From the NCBI GenBank assembly GCA_005938025.2, contig VCCI02000001.1:310001-374000 (forward strand): a stretch of 64,000 bases of DNA. Direction: 5' to 3'. The stretch's first letter is position 1. Each line of letters starts with the position of its first letter. The position numbers and the translations under genes are program-made. The notes under the pieces were generated by a model that worked only from the letters and a program-made list of their open reading frames with translations, made no database searches and was not told where the DNA came from. This DNA is from Inquilinus sp. KBS0705 (GTDB lineage: Bacteria > Bacteroidota > Bacteroidia > Sphingobacteriales > Sphingobacteriaceae). Of the stretch, positions 16,893 through 25,340 are shown one piece after another.

Positions 16893-17840
16893 ATGGCAAT
16901 AATAAAATTATCAGCAATCGAACGCAGGCGCTTATCGGCCTTTGTTACTTGCCTGGTTATTGCCGTTTTTGCCTGGTTGTTTACCACGTTGTCTAACCCA
17001 TACAAGTTTACGGTTAAGCAAATATTAACGTTTAAAAATGCCCCTCAAAAAAGGGCATACCATCCTTTGCAGTCAGATACCATCAACGCTATAGTTGAGG
17101 GTAGTGGCTGGCAAATGCTGTTTTCAAAAATGCAGCCCGAACGTAAAATAGTTACGGTTGACCTGCATACTTTAGAGAGTAAGAATTTTGTAGTGCTAAG
17201 CGCACAGTTAAAACAGATCAACGCAAAAAAAGATCCCGACCGCGAGATTATCGCGTTTAGCCCCGATACCTTGTTTTTTGATTTTAGCAGCCGCAGGGTT
17301 AAAAAAGTACCCGTACAATTGGTAGCCTCGTTGCAATATCAGCGGCAGTTTGCACAATCGGGCAACATTACCATAAGGCCTACCGATGTTACATTAAGCG
17401 GCCCGGCAGAAGTGCTTGAAAAAATAACCTCATGGAAAACAGATACAGTTAAGCTTAGGGGTCTTAATCAAAGTTTTAATTCAAGGGTAAATTTAAAAGC
17501 GGTTAGCGAGGGTAATTTAGATGTATTACCTAAAAGCGTTATGGTAAATATCCCAGTAGATGAATTTACCGAGAAAACGATAGAAATACCCGTTAAGCTG
17601 ATAAACAACCACAACTATTACGATATTAAGGTATTCCCTTTAAAGGTTAAGGTTACTTTCACCACATCGTTAACCGATTACCCGGACGCTAATGAGGACG
17701 ACTTTGAAGCAGTGGCCGACCTTGATCTTTGGCGCAAGCACGGCTATTCGGTGCTGCCTGTTAAGGTTACCCGTATGCCAAGCTACAGCAAGGTGGTAAA
17801 AATTGTACCACAGAATATTGACTTTATTATAAAAAAATAA
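16893..17840 (+). CDS. YbbR/CdaR-like membrane-anchored protein
   Basis: A 315-residue protein with one N-terminal membrane helix (LSAFVTCLVIAVFAWLFTTL, residues about 14-33) and a long exported part made of YbbR-like repeats, for example VKKVPVQL and EKTIEIPVKLIN. In Firmicutes the YbbR protein CdaR regulates the c-di-AMP cyclase CdaA; in Bacteroidota such proteins often precede coaE, as here, and their function is unproven. Its TAA at 17838-17840 is directly followed by the coaE ATG with no gap, a sign of translational coupling. Confidence 0.85.
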   Translation: MAIIKLSAIERRRLSAFVTCLVIAVFAWLFTTLSNPYKFTVKQILTFKNAPQKRAYHPLQSDTINAIVEGSGWQMLFSKMQPERKIVTVDLHTLESKNFVVLSAQLKQINAKKDPDREIIAFSPDTLFFDFSSRRVKKVPVQLVASLQYQRQFAQSGNITIRPTDVTLSGPAEVLEKITSWKTDTVKLRGLNQSFNSRVNLKAVSEGNLDVLPKSVMVNIPVDEFTEKTIEIPVKLINNHNYYDIKVFPLKVKVTFTTSLTDYPDANEDDFEAVADLDLWRKHGYSVLPVKVTRMPSYSKVVKIVPQNIDFIIKK

Positions 17841-18443
17841 ATGTTTAAGATAGGCATCACCGGTAATATAGGCAGCGGCAAAACCACCGTATCCAAAATA
17901 TTTGAAGTGCTGGGTATCCCGGTGTTTTATGCTGATGATGCGGCCAAAAGTGTAATGGTTACTGATGATGAACTGATAACAAGCATCAAAAGTACTTTTG
18001 GCGCCGAATCGTACTTTGCCGATGGCAGTTTAAACCGCAAGCATATAGCCGCTATAGTGTTTAATAACAAGGCAGAATTAGCCAAACTAAATGCCATAGT
18101 ACACCCTGCAACTTTCCGCGCGTTTGATACCTGGGTAGCTAATGTAAAAGCAGATGCGCCTTACGTGTTAAAAGAAGCCGCTTTGTTGTTCGAGAGCGAT
18201 TCGTACAAAATGTGTGATAGAACATTATTAGTTACCGCCCCGCTTGATGTACGTATAAAACGTGTTACCCAACGCGATGCCATCACCACTGCCGAAGCCA
18301 AAAGTCGTGATGACCGACAGTTTACCGAGGAGAAAAAGCGCGGTCTGGCCAATGATATAATTATAAATGACGATAGCCAATTGGTAATACCGCAAGTATT
18401 AAAGCTGCACCAGTTGTATTTGTCAATTGCCCGAAGTAAATGA
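17841..18443 (+). CDS. coaE: Dephospho-CoA kinase
   Basis: A 200-residue P-loop kinase of normal CoaE length. The ATP-binding loop is GNIGSGKTT (residues 8-16). Other signatures are FYADDAAKSV, HPATFRAFDTW, KEAALLFES and DRTLLVTAPLDVRIKRVTQRD, the lid region. It catalyses the last step of coenzyme A synthesis, phosphorylating the 3' hydroxyl of dephospho-CoA in the cytosol. The start abuts the stop of the YbbR gene. Its own TGA overlaps the ATG of the next gene by four bases, so all three are translationally coupled. Confidence 0.96.
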   Translation: MFKIGITGNIGSGKTTVSKIFEVLGIPVFYADDAAKSVMVTDDELITSIKSTFGAESYFADGSLNRKHIAAIVFNNKAELAKLNAIVHPATFRAFDTWVANVKADAPYVLKEAALLFESDSYKMCDRTLLVTAPLDVRIKRVTQRDAITTAEAKSRDDRQFTEEKKRGLANDIIINDDSQLVIPQVLKLHQLYLSIARSK

Positions 18444-19378
18444 TAATTGATGATTTTGTTGCCTTTAACAGCAACGGCCTGTACTGTAAATACGGCGATT
18501 TTTACCTCGATCCTAAAGAACCCGTTACTAATGCGGTAATATCGCACGCCCATGCCGACCATGCCATAAGCGGCAATACCAATGTTTATGCTACTGCGGC
18601 TACTTTTGCCTTTATGCAGTTGCGATATGGTAACAGTGCCGCCAAAATAAGTTATGGCATTGCTTACAATACGCAATTTAGTATAGGCGATGTGCAGTTA
18701 ACTCTTATTCCCGCTGGCCATATGCCCGGTTCGGCGCAAGTACTGATGGAGTATAGTGGTACGCGTTATTTGTATACAGGCGATTACAAGCTGCAGCCCG
18801 ATGCTACCTGCGAACCTTTACAATTTGTAAAAGCCGATGTGCTGATAACCGAAAGCACCTTTGCCGACCCCAGCACCCAACACCCCGACCCGGTAGAAGA
18901 AATAAAAAAGCTGAACAACATTAACATCAATATACTGTTGGGCGCCTACAGCTTGGGTAAAAGCCAGCGATTGATACGCATGATAAACGACCATGCCCCG
19001 CAAAAAAAGATACTGGTACATCATCGCATTATGCCTATAAATGCTATTTACCAAAAAATGGGTTTTGAATTGGGCAACCACCAGATATATGGGCGCAAAC
19101 TGATGAAAACGCAGGAAGAGTGGGTGTATATAGTGCCGCCCTTTACATTCGATAGTTATATCAGGGCAACAGGGGTAAAGCGCCTGTTTGCATCGGGCTG
19201 GAAGAACTTACAAGTGAATAAGCAGGATACGCTATTTATATCTGACCACGCAGACTGGAACGATATTATTAAAACTATTGAACAAACCCAGCCTCAACAA
19301 CTATGGACCCTGCATGGCGACGGCACCCATTTAAAACACCATTTTAAAAACAATATTTTTGTGAAATTGCTTAATTAA
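18440..19378 (+). CDS. MBL-fold exonuclease-like protein
   Basis: A 312-residue metallo-beta-lactamase-fold protein. The metal motif HAHADH is at residues 36-41; downstream motifs are PAGHMPGSAQV, YTGDY and a later SDHADW that resembles the beta-CASP/RNA- and DNA-processing branch. The opening GLYCKYGDFYLDP and overall size resemble the ligase-associated DNA exonucleases that normally sit with an ATP-dependent DNA ligase and a Lhr-type helicase, but neither partner is nearby. It is coupled to coaE by an ATGA overlap and to the DUF5522 gene by a TAATG overlap. Whether it acts on DNA or RNA is unknown. Confidence 0.82.
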   Translation: MIIDDFVAFNSNGLYCKYGDFYLDPKEPVTNAVISHAHADHAISGNTNVYATAATFAFMQLRYGNSAAKISYGIAYNTQFSIGDVQLTLIPAGHMPGSAQVLMEYSGTRYLYTGDYKLQPDATCEPLQFVKADVLITESTFADPSTQHPDPVEEIKKLNNININILLGAYSLGKSQRLIRMINDHAPQKKILVHHRIMPINAIYQKMGFELGNHQIYGRKLMKTQEEWVYIVPPFTFDSYIRATGVKRLFASGWKNLQVNKQDTLFISDHADWNDIIKTIEQTQPQQLWTLHGDGTHLKHHFKNNIFVKLLN

Positions 19379-19539
19379 TGCTGCAACCAAACATTGATTA
19401 CTATATAAACGAAGATGGTAACCTTGTATTTACCAGGGAGTACCATTTAAAAAGGGGCTATTGCTGTAAAAATAAATGCCTGCATTGCCCATGGAACTTT
19501 GGTAAACAGCAGCAAGTAAAACAAACAAAAGATAAATAG
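19378..19539 (+). CDS. Small DUF5522 family protein
   Basis: A 53-residue open frame whose ATG overlaps the stop of the preceding MBL gene by one base (TAATG). The core YHLKRGYCCKNKCLHCPW carries four cysteines and matches the small DUF5522 family of Bacteroidota, normally written as GYCCGNGCRHCPY. The cysteines suggest a metal or redox centre; the function is unknown. The protein is short but clearly conserved in style. The MarR promoter element begins directly after its stop codon. Confidence 0.8.
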   Translation: MLQPNIDYYINEDGNLVFTREYHLKRGYCCKNKCLHCPWNFGKQQQVKQTKDK

Positions 19540-19540
19540 T

Positions 19541-19548
19541 TATATTTG
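19541..19548 (+). promoter_or_regulatory. -7 element upstream of the MarR gene
   Basis: TATATTTG matches TAnnTTTG exactly and ends 16 bases before the MarR start codon. No clear TTTG was seen at the matching upstream distance. Confidence 0.5.
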
Positions 19549-19564
19549 TACCACTAATTTTAAA

Positions 19565-20014
19565 ATGGGTATAGAAGAAGACATAAAAAGCACCAAGTTT
19601 GAGGATAATTACCATAAAGCAATTATCAACCTTAACTACACCTATGGTTGGTTAAGCAACTACGTGCGTCCTGTTTTTGAAGGCTATAACCTTACCCAGC
19701 AGCAATTTAACATACTGCGTATATTACGCGGCCAATACCCCAAACCTGCTACTGTAAACTTGCTAAAAGAACGCATGATAGACAAAATGTCGGATGCATC
19801 GCGTATTGTTGACCGTTTGGTGCAAAAGGGCCTGGTATCGCGCTGTACTAACTCTAACGACCGCCGCGCGGTTGATATCCGCATTAGCGAGGAAGGCCTG
19901 GCAATATTATCTAAAATGGACACATCCTTTAAAGCCAAGGACCTGTTTAAAGACAACCTTACCGACGAAGAAGCCGCGCAACTAAGCAACCTGCTCGATA
20001 AAATGAGGGGATAG
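19565..20014 (+). CDS. MarR-family transcriptional regulator
   Basis: A 149-residue winged-helix protein. The recognisable elements are LTQQQFNILRILRGQYPKP (helix 3), VNLLKERMIDKMSDASRIVDRLVQKGLV (recognition helix region) and RCTNSNDRRAVDIRISEEG (wing), in the normal MarR order. MarR proteins bind operators as dimers and are released by small ligands, often phenolics or oxidants. No target gene is evident; its neighbours are housekeeping genes, so it probably acts elsewhere or on itself. The gene converges on the PAP2 phosphatase gene. Confidence 0.93.
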   Translation: MGIEEDIKSTKFEDNYHKAIINLNYTYGWLSNYVRPVFEGYNLTQQQFNILRILRGQYPKPATVNLLKERMIDKMSDASRIVDRLVQKGLVSRCTNSNDRRAVDIRISEEGLAILSKMDTSFKAKDLFKDNLTDEEAAQLSNLLDKMRG

Positions 20015-20076
20015 ATATTAAGCTTAAATCTTGAGGGTAAAGTTCTAAGTCTTAGATAAATTAAGTCTTTACTTTA

Positions 20077-20646
20077 TTAAGCCACAAAATCAGGCTGCAG
20101 CTTTTTAAATCCTACTGCAAACAACCAACCAGCCAAGCTGCCGTATATAGCCCCACCGGTAACATCTACCGGGAAATGTACACCTACATACACTTGCGCA
20201 AAGCAAATAAGCGCGGCCCAAAACAGGGTGGCAGGCAATACCCATTTCCATCGTTTAAAAAACAGGCAGCTTAAAAATACAGCTATGGCAAAATGGTCGG
20301 TAGCATGGGTAGATGGGAAACTTAGCCCTGTGCCACAGTCAACCCGGCTGATAACTGTTTTTGAGGTAACGGCATCGCGGCAGGGGCGCACACGGGCAAC
20401 GGCCGGTTTAATTAGGCGTGCACTGGTAAAATCGGCGAAGCCAACGGCTAATACCATCATGGCAATTAGTATAGCGCCTTGCTTTTTATATCGCCACAGG
20501 CAAAACACAATAATAAAGAGGTAAAGCGGTATCCAAAATTTAGGGTTACGCATTAGCGGCATCAATCCGTCAAAAAAGGAGTTGGACAGATCGTGGTTAA
20601 TGAAATAAAATAAATGCCTGTCAAATTGTAATAGCTGGTCGGGCAT
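20077..20646 (-). CDS. PAP2-family membrane phosphatase
   Basis: A 189-residue protein with about five membrane helices and the three phosphatase motifs of the PAP2 superfamily: KPAVARVRPC, SFPSTHATDH and YVGVHFPVDVTGG. Such enzymes remove phosphate from lipid pyrophosphates such as undecaprenyl pyrophosphate, or from phosphatidic acid, on the outer face of the inner membrane. The exact substrate cannot be read off. The ATG at 20646 gives a typical N-terminus (MPDQLLQFDRHLFYFINH). The gene is transcribed towards the MarR gene and divergently from glmM. Confidence 0.92.
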   Translation of the reverse strand: MPDQLLQFDRHLFYFINHDLSNSFFDGLMPLMRNPKFWIPLYLFIIVFCLWRYKKQGAILIAMMVLAVGFADFTSARLIKPAVARVRPCRDAVTSKTVISRVDCGTGLSFPSTHATDHFAIAVFLSCLFFKRWKWVLPATLFWAALICFAQVYVGVHFPVDVTGGAIYGSLAGWLFAVGFKKLQPDFVA

Positions 20647-20700
20647 TGGCGTTGTGCAATAACATGTGATGGCTAATAACCAAAGATGGGTAATTTTACA

Positions 20701-20729
20701 TTGCTATCGCTTAAATATTTATATTTTTG
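20701..20729 (+). promoter_or_regulatory. Promoter of glmM
   Basis: TATTTTTG at 20722-20729 matches TAnnTTTG. A TTG at 20701-20703 is 18 bases upstream of it. The TTG start codon is 23 bases downstream. Confidence 0.6.
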
Positions 20730-20751
20730 CAGCTTAATAGCTTAAAATAAT

Positions 20752-22140
20752 TTGACACTAATAAAATCTATTTCGGGCATAAGGGGAACAATTGGCGGTG
20801 CAGCCGGAGAAGGATTAACCCCATTGGATATTGTAAAGTTTACATCGGCTTTTGGTAGCTGGGCGGTAAAGCGTTCGGGCTTAAAAAAGATTGTGCTGGG
20901 CCGTGATGCGCGCTTATCGGGCAGTATGGTGAATAATTTGGTAATAGGCACACTACAGGGCTTGGGTATTGATGTAATTGACCTGGGGCTATCTACCACA
21001 CCAACCGTAGAAGTTGCCGTTCCCGACGAGCAAGCTGCAGGCGGCATTATTTTAACCGCCAGCCACAACCCTAAACAATGGAATGCCCTTAAGCTACTGA
21101 ACGAAAAAGGAGAGTTTATTAGTGATACAGATGGCAAGGAAGTTTTAGAGATTGCCGAGAGCAGCGACTTCATATACGCCGATGTAAACGACCTGGGCAA
21201 AGTAATTAACGATGATACTTACCTGCAAAAGCATATAGACAAGATATTGGCCCTGCCATTGGTTGACGTAAAAGCCATTGCCGCTGCCGATTTTAAAGTG
21301 GTGATTGATTGTGTTAACAGCACCGGCGGTATTTTTGTACCGGCTTTGCTAACAGCACTGGGCGTAAAAACAGTGCACCAACTGTATTGCGAGCCCGATG
21401 GGCATTTCCCGCATAACCCCGAGCCGCTGCCCGAAAACTTGATAGCCTTATCGCAAGAGGTGGTTAAAAAGAAGGCCGACCTGGGTATAGCTGTTGACCC
21501 TGATGTTGACCGCCTTTGTTTTGTAAACGAGGATGGCAGCATGTTTGGCGAAGAATATACACTGGTTGCCGTAGCCGATTACGTATTGAAGAATACGAAA
21601 GGTAATACCGTGTCTAACCTGTCATCAACACGTGCTTTGCGCGATGTTACCGAAAATGCAGGTGGCGAATACCATGCAGCGGCGGTAGGTGAGGTAAACG
21701 TGGTAAACAAAATGAAAGAAGTGAATGCCGTGATAGGTGGCGAGGGCAACGGCGGGGTAATATATCCCGAATTGCACTATGGCCGCGATGCTTTGGTAGG
21801 CATAGCCTTATTTTTAACGCACCTGGCTAAATATGGTAAGCCGGTATCGTTATTGCGCAGCTCATATCCAGGCTACTTTATCTCAAAAAACAAGATAACG
21901 CTAACGCCCGAAATGGATATAGATGCCCTGTTATTAAAGGTTGAAGAGAAATATAAAAAGCAGCCCCATTCTACAATTGACGGACTTAAAATAGAGTTTG
22001 ACAAAGAATGGGTACATTTGCGCAAATCTAATACCGAGCCTATTATACGCATCTACTCTGAAGGAAACTCAGAAACGGTTGCAAATAGCCTGGCCAATAA
22101 GATAATTACAGATATAAAAGAAATACTTAAACTTAATTAA
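20752..22140 (+). CDS. glmM: Phosphoglucosamine mutase-like phosphohexomutase
   Basis: A 462-residue enzyme of the alpha-D-phosphohexomutase family. Motifs are the phosphoserine loop ILTASHNP (Ser104), the Mg2+ loop DPDVDR, the sugar-binding GEGNGGV, and a C-terminal phosphate-binding segment RKSNTEPIIRIYSE. In Bacteroidota this orthologue is annotated GlmM, which makes glucosamine-1-phosphate for cell-wall precursors, although a phosphomannomutase role cannot be excluded. The start is TTG: an in-frame TAA lies 9 bases upstream at 20743 and no ATG is available before conserved sequence begins (LIKSISGIRGT). Confidence 0.9.
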   Translation: MTLIKSISGIRGTIGGAAGEGLTPLDIVKFTSAFGSWAVKRSGLKKIVLGRDARLSGSMVNNLVIGTLQGLGIDVIDLGLSTTPTVEVAVPDEQAAGGIILTASHNPKQWNALKLLNEKGEFISDTDGKEVLEIAESSDFIYADVNDLGKVINDDTYLQKHIDKILALPLVDVKAIAAADFKVVIDCVNSTGGIFVPALLTALGVKTVHQLYCEPDGHFPHNPEPLPENLIALSQEVVKKKADLGIAVDPDVDRLCFVNEDGSMFGEEYTLVAVADYVLKNTKGNTVSNLSSTRALRDVTENAGGEYHAAAVGEVNVVNKMKEVNAVIGGEGNGGVIYPELHYGRDALVGIALFLTHLAKYGKPVSLLRSSYPGYFISKNKITLTPEMDIDALLLKVEEKYKKQPHSTIDGLKIEFDKEWVHLRKSNTEPIIRIYSEGNSETVANSLANKIITDIKEILKLN

Positions 22141-22262
22141 TTATTGACTTATAGAAGAATTGAATTATTGATTGAAAAGCTTCAATGAATCAATAAATCA
22201 ATAATTCAATAACTCAGTCCTCCAATAATTCAGTCATTCAATAAATTACTAACTCAATAATT
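22141..22262. repeat. TCAATAATTCAATAAC-type word repeat
   Basis: The gap between glmM and the desulfurase gene consists almost entirely of degenerate repeats of TCAATAA, TTCAATAACTCA and CATTCAATAA, with an A/T-rich left part (ATTGAATTATTGATTG) mirroring the right. No gene or clear promoter is present in it. Confidence 0.6.
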
Positions 22263-22269
22263 GCCCCCA

Positions 22270-23406
22270 ATGCGTGTTTACTTTGACAATGCCGCCACCA
22301 CAGCCCTTGATCCTGAAGTTTTAAAGGAAATGTACAAGGTGATGGAAAGCCAGTTTGGCAACCCTTCATCAATACATGCCCATGGCCGCGAGGTGCGTAC
22401 ATTGATAGAGCGATCGCGCAAAACTATTGCGGGTTTACTGCATACATCACCTGCCGAAATATTTTTTACCAGCGGCGGCACCGAAGCTGATAACACAGCT
22501 ATACGTTGCGGTATTGTTGACCATAAGCTAACGCATGCCATCACTACCAAGCTGGAGCACCATGCCGTTTTACATACCTTACAGGCCATGCAAAAGGCAG
22601 GCACTATTAAACTAAGCTATGCCGATGTAGATAGCAAGGGTAATGTAGATTATAACCACTTAGAAACCTTGCTAAAAAGCAACGAGCGCAGTTTTGTGTC
22701 GTTAATGCATGCCAACAACGAACTGGGTACCTTAACCGACCTGGAAAAAGTTGGCGACCTGTGCGAAGCATACAATGCCATGCTGCATAGCGATACCGTA
22801 CAAACTGTTGGCCACTACAAGCACGATCTTAGCAAACTTAAGCTGCACTTTATGGTTTGCGCGGCGCATAAGCTGCACGGGCCAAAAGGCGTGGGCTTTT
22901 TGCACATTAACCACAAGGTTAAAATAAACCCGATGATATATGGCGGCTCACAGGAACGTAATATGCGCGGCGGCACCGAGAATGTTTATGGTATAGCCGG
23001 CCTTGCCAAAGCCCTTGAAATGGCTTACGCCGAAATGGATGCCCATCAAAATTACATACAGGACCTAAAAAGTTACATGAAAGCTAAGTTAGAGCAGGAA
23101 GTGCAAGGCGTAAGCTTTAATGGCGAAACCGATCCGGCTAAAAGCTTGTACACCGTATTAAATGTATCGTTCCCCGAAATGGAAATGGCCGATATGTTGT
23201 TGTTTAACCTTGATATTGCAGGTATATCGGCATCTGGTGGCAGCGCATGCAGTTCTGGTACGGATATTGGTTCGCATGTTTTAACTGCGATTGGGGCTAA
23301 TCCCGACAGGCCTTCAGTACGCTTCTCGTTCTCAAAATACAACACTAAGGATGAGGTTGACTACACCGTAGCCAAACTACGTGAGTTATGCGCGGTTAGT
23401 GTATAG
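22270..23406 (+). CDS. Cysteine desulfurase (NifS/IscS family)
   Basis: A 378-residue PLP enzyme started at ATG 22270 (MRVYFDNAATTALDP); the frame also opens at a TTG nine bases earlier. The PLP-binding lysine is Lys201 in CAAHKLHGPKG. The sulfur-carrying cysteine is Cys327 in SGGSACSSGTD, and ERNMRGGTENV is conserved. It removes sulfur from cysteine for Fe-S clusters, thiolated tRNA or other cofactors. No isc or suf genes are near, so its sulfur acceptor is unknown. The arrangement of the cysteine loop resembles group I desulfurases. Confidence 0.93.
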   Translation: MRVYFDNAATTALDPEVLKEMYKVMESQFGNPSSIHAHGREVRTLIERSRKTIAGLLHTSPAEIFFTSGGTEADNTAIRCGIVDHKLTHAITTKLEHHAVLHTLQAMQKAGTIKLSYADVDSKGNVDYNHLETLLKSNERSFVSLMHANNELGTLTDLEKVGDLCEAYNAMLHSDTVQTVGHYKHDLSKLKLHFMVCAAHKLHGPKGVGFLHINHKVKINPMIYGGSQERNMRGGTENVYGIAGLAKALEMAYAEMDAHQNYIQDLKSYMKAKLEQEVQGVSFNGETDPAKSLYTVLNVSFPEMEMADMLLFNLDIAGISASGGSACSSGTDIGSHVLTAIGANPDRPSVRFSFSKYNTKDEVDYTVAKLRELCAVSV

Positions 23407-23493
23407 TTAGTTAAATTATTTTCTTTTTTAGAAAAATAGGCAAACAATTAGTTGATTTAGTAGGTTGTTTTAGGACAATTTAAAAACAAACCT

Positions 23494-24189
23494 ATGATGA
23501 CTACTAATGAAAACACCTGGAGCGAAGATTTGAATAATCAAGGCCAGGGCAGCGGTTCTACTTCCTTTGGTACACCCGATACCGGCGATACCACCAATAG
23601 AAACTACAGCGATGATATTAACGATGAATCGGGCTTAGACGAAGATGTGCTGAACGATTCTGACAACGGCAATATACCGGGCAGCTATTCATCTAACGAA
23701 AGCATGAGCGGCATCAACAGCCCCGATGATGACGATGACCTGGCTACAGGCGACGATATACCTGATGACGATGACGATTTAGTAGGGGGTGACGACCTGG
23801 ACACCGAAGATGATGTGGACACTGAGGATGACCTGGATGCTGATTATGATGAAACCGACCTGGATGATGATACAGAAGGAGGTGGCAGCAACAGCGCTGG
23901 TTATACATCAGGTTTAAGCGGCTCATCTATATCGGGCAGTTCAGATCCTGACGAGATACCCGAGCAGGGCCAATCGGGTAACGAAGGTACCGGTTACACG
24001 CAGCAAAACGAGCAACAGCAGCAACAAGGTGGCAATGATGCATCGTACAGCGAACAAAATGATGTAACCCCACCCAACCAACATGAATTTCCGTCTACAG
24101 GATCGCCTCAAACAGATTTTGCAAGCCGCGACCAGGGCCGTACAACCGGACGTATGATAGGCCACGAGCCGGGTACCGAGGGGATATAA
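23494..24189 (+). CDS. Acidic low-complexity protein without lysine or cysteine
   Basis: A 231-residue protein dominated by Asp, Gly, Ser, Asn and Gln. The centre (about residues 76-130) is a run of DDDDD and EDD blocks such as DLDTEDDVDTEDDLD. The C-terminal third is Gln- and Gly-rich (QQNEQQQQQGG). It contains four arginines, no lysine and no cysteine. No signal peptide or membrane segment is seen, and it should be largely disordered and strongly negative. The codon pattern keeps the frame through the repeats, which supports it being a real gene; a good terminator follows. No function is proposed. Confidence 0.75.
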   Translation: MMTTNENTWSEDLNNQGQGSGSTSFGTPDTGDTTNRNYSDDINDESGLDEDVLNDSDNGNIPGSYSSNESMSGINSPDDDDDLATGDDIPDDDDDLVGGDDLDTEDDVDTEDDLDADYDETDLDDDTEGGGSNSAGYTSGLSGSSISGSSDPDEIPEQGQSGNEGTGYTQQNEQQQQQGGNDASYSEQNDVTPPNQHEFPSTGSPQTDFASRDQGRTTGRMIGHEPGTEGI

Positions 24190-24203
24190 CCAGCAATTTG
24201 AAT

Positions 24204-24238
24204 AAAAAAAAGGCGTCCCATAATTGGAACGCCTTTTT
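24204..24238 (+). terminator. Terminator between the acidic-protein gene and accD
   Basis: The hairpin AAAAAGGCGTCC, loop of 7, GGAACGCCTTTTT (one bulged base) is flanked by A- and T-runs between convergent genes and can serve both directions. Confidence 0.8.
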
Positions 24239-24263
24239 ACGTTTATAAAACGTGTATATTTTG

Positions 24264-25124
24264 TTAAGAAGCTGTTTCAGCGGGTGCTAACATTTTTAAA
24301 AATGATGCTAACTTCTCTTTCATTTCTCTTCTGTCCACTATAAAATCAAGGAAACCATGTTCCTGCACAAACTCAGCAGTTTGGAAACCTTTGGGCAAAT
24401 CTTTTTTAATAGTTTCTTTAATAACCCTTGGGCCTGCAAAACCTATCAATGCACCGGGCTCGGCAATATTAATATCGCCCAGCATAGCGTATGATGCTGT
24501 TACACCACCTGTGGTAGGGTCGGTTAGTAAAGATATATAAGGTACTTTTGCCTGGCTTAAAAGGGCCAGTTTGGCCGATGTTTTGGCCATTTGCATCAGC
24601 GAGAATGCCGCCTCCATCATACGCGCACCGCCCGATTTGGATATCATTAAAAAGGGTACTTTGTTGGCAATGCTGTAATCTATAGATCGGGCAATCTTTT
24701 CGCCAACTACAGACCCCATAGATCCGCCTATAAAGTTAAAGTCCATACAGGCAATAACCAGGGGTACGCCGTTCATTTTGCCAAAACCGGCGCGTATAGC
24801 ATCGGTTAAGCCGGTCTTCTTTTTAGTTTCAACCAGCCTGTCGGTGTATTTTTTGGTATCGGTAAAGTGCAGCGGGTCGCCTGAATGCAGGTCGGCAAAC
24901 AGTTCGGTAAACTGGTTGTCGTCAAACAAAACCGAAAAATATTCTTTTGAGCCAATGCGTAAATGAAAGCCACAGTAGTGGCAAACGTATTGGTTTTCTA
25001 CCTGTTCAGAGTAGTGGAGGGGTTTTTTACATTGAGGGCATTTGTTCCAAATCCCGTCCGGCGCTTCCTTCTTTTCCTCAGTGGTCGTAATTATCCCTTT
25101 GATTTCACGCTTAAACCAAGCCAT
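24264..25124 (-). CDS. accD: Acetyl-CoA carboxylase carboxyltransferase subunit beta
   Basis: A 286-residue protein starting at ATG 25124 ([10 protein letters not shown]), which matches the family; an upstream in-frame start at 25145 adds seven unlikely residues. An N-terminal zinc ribbon has Cys29, Cys32, Cys48 and Cys51 ([16 protein letters not shown]). The crotonase-fold carboxyltransferase core shows [31 protein letters not shown] and [16 protein letters not shown]. With AccA it transfers CO2 from biotin to acetyl-CoA, the first committed step of fatty-acid synthesis. accA is not in the window. Confidence 0.97.
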   Translation of the reverse strand: MAWFKREIKGIITTTEEKKEAPDGIWNKCPQCKKPLHYSEQVENQYVCHYCGFHLRIGSKEYFSVLFDDNQFTELFADLHSGDPLHFTDTKKYTDRLVETKKKTGLTDAIRAGFGKMNGVPLVIACMDFNFIGGSMGSVVGEKIARSIDYSIANKVPFLMISKSGGARMMEAAFSLMQMAKTSAKLALLSQAKVPYISLLTDPTTGGVTASYAMLGDINIAEPGALIGFAGPRVIKETIKKDLPKGFQTAEFVQEHGFLDFIVDRREMKEKLASFLKMLAPAETAS

Positions 25125-25194
25125 ATCTATTTCTAAATCTTTCAAGTATCTGCAAAGAAACGAAAAAAGCTTGTAAAGGTTATATTAGTTTAAA

Positions 25195-25290
25195 AAAGTT
25201 ATTGCAAAGGTTGTAATGGTTATAGTTGTTGTAAAGGTTAGCGTACTATTTTAAAGGCTATATGCACCAATCAACTTTTCAAGCTTTAAA
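25195..25290. repeat. GGTTGTAA-type word repeat upstream of the aldolase gene
   Basis: Near-tandem words AAAGGTTGTAATGGTTATAG and TTGTTGTAAAGGTTA fill the gap between accD and the aldolase gene. The same kind of repeat occurs upstream of thyA (34981-35025). No gene is present here. Confidence 0.5.
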
Positions 25291-25340
25291 CATTCAAAAT
25301 TTCAACAATTTTTATAACTTCGAGGCCCAAACATAAGCTC

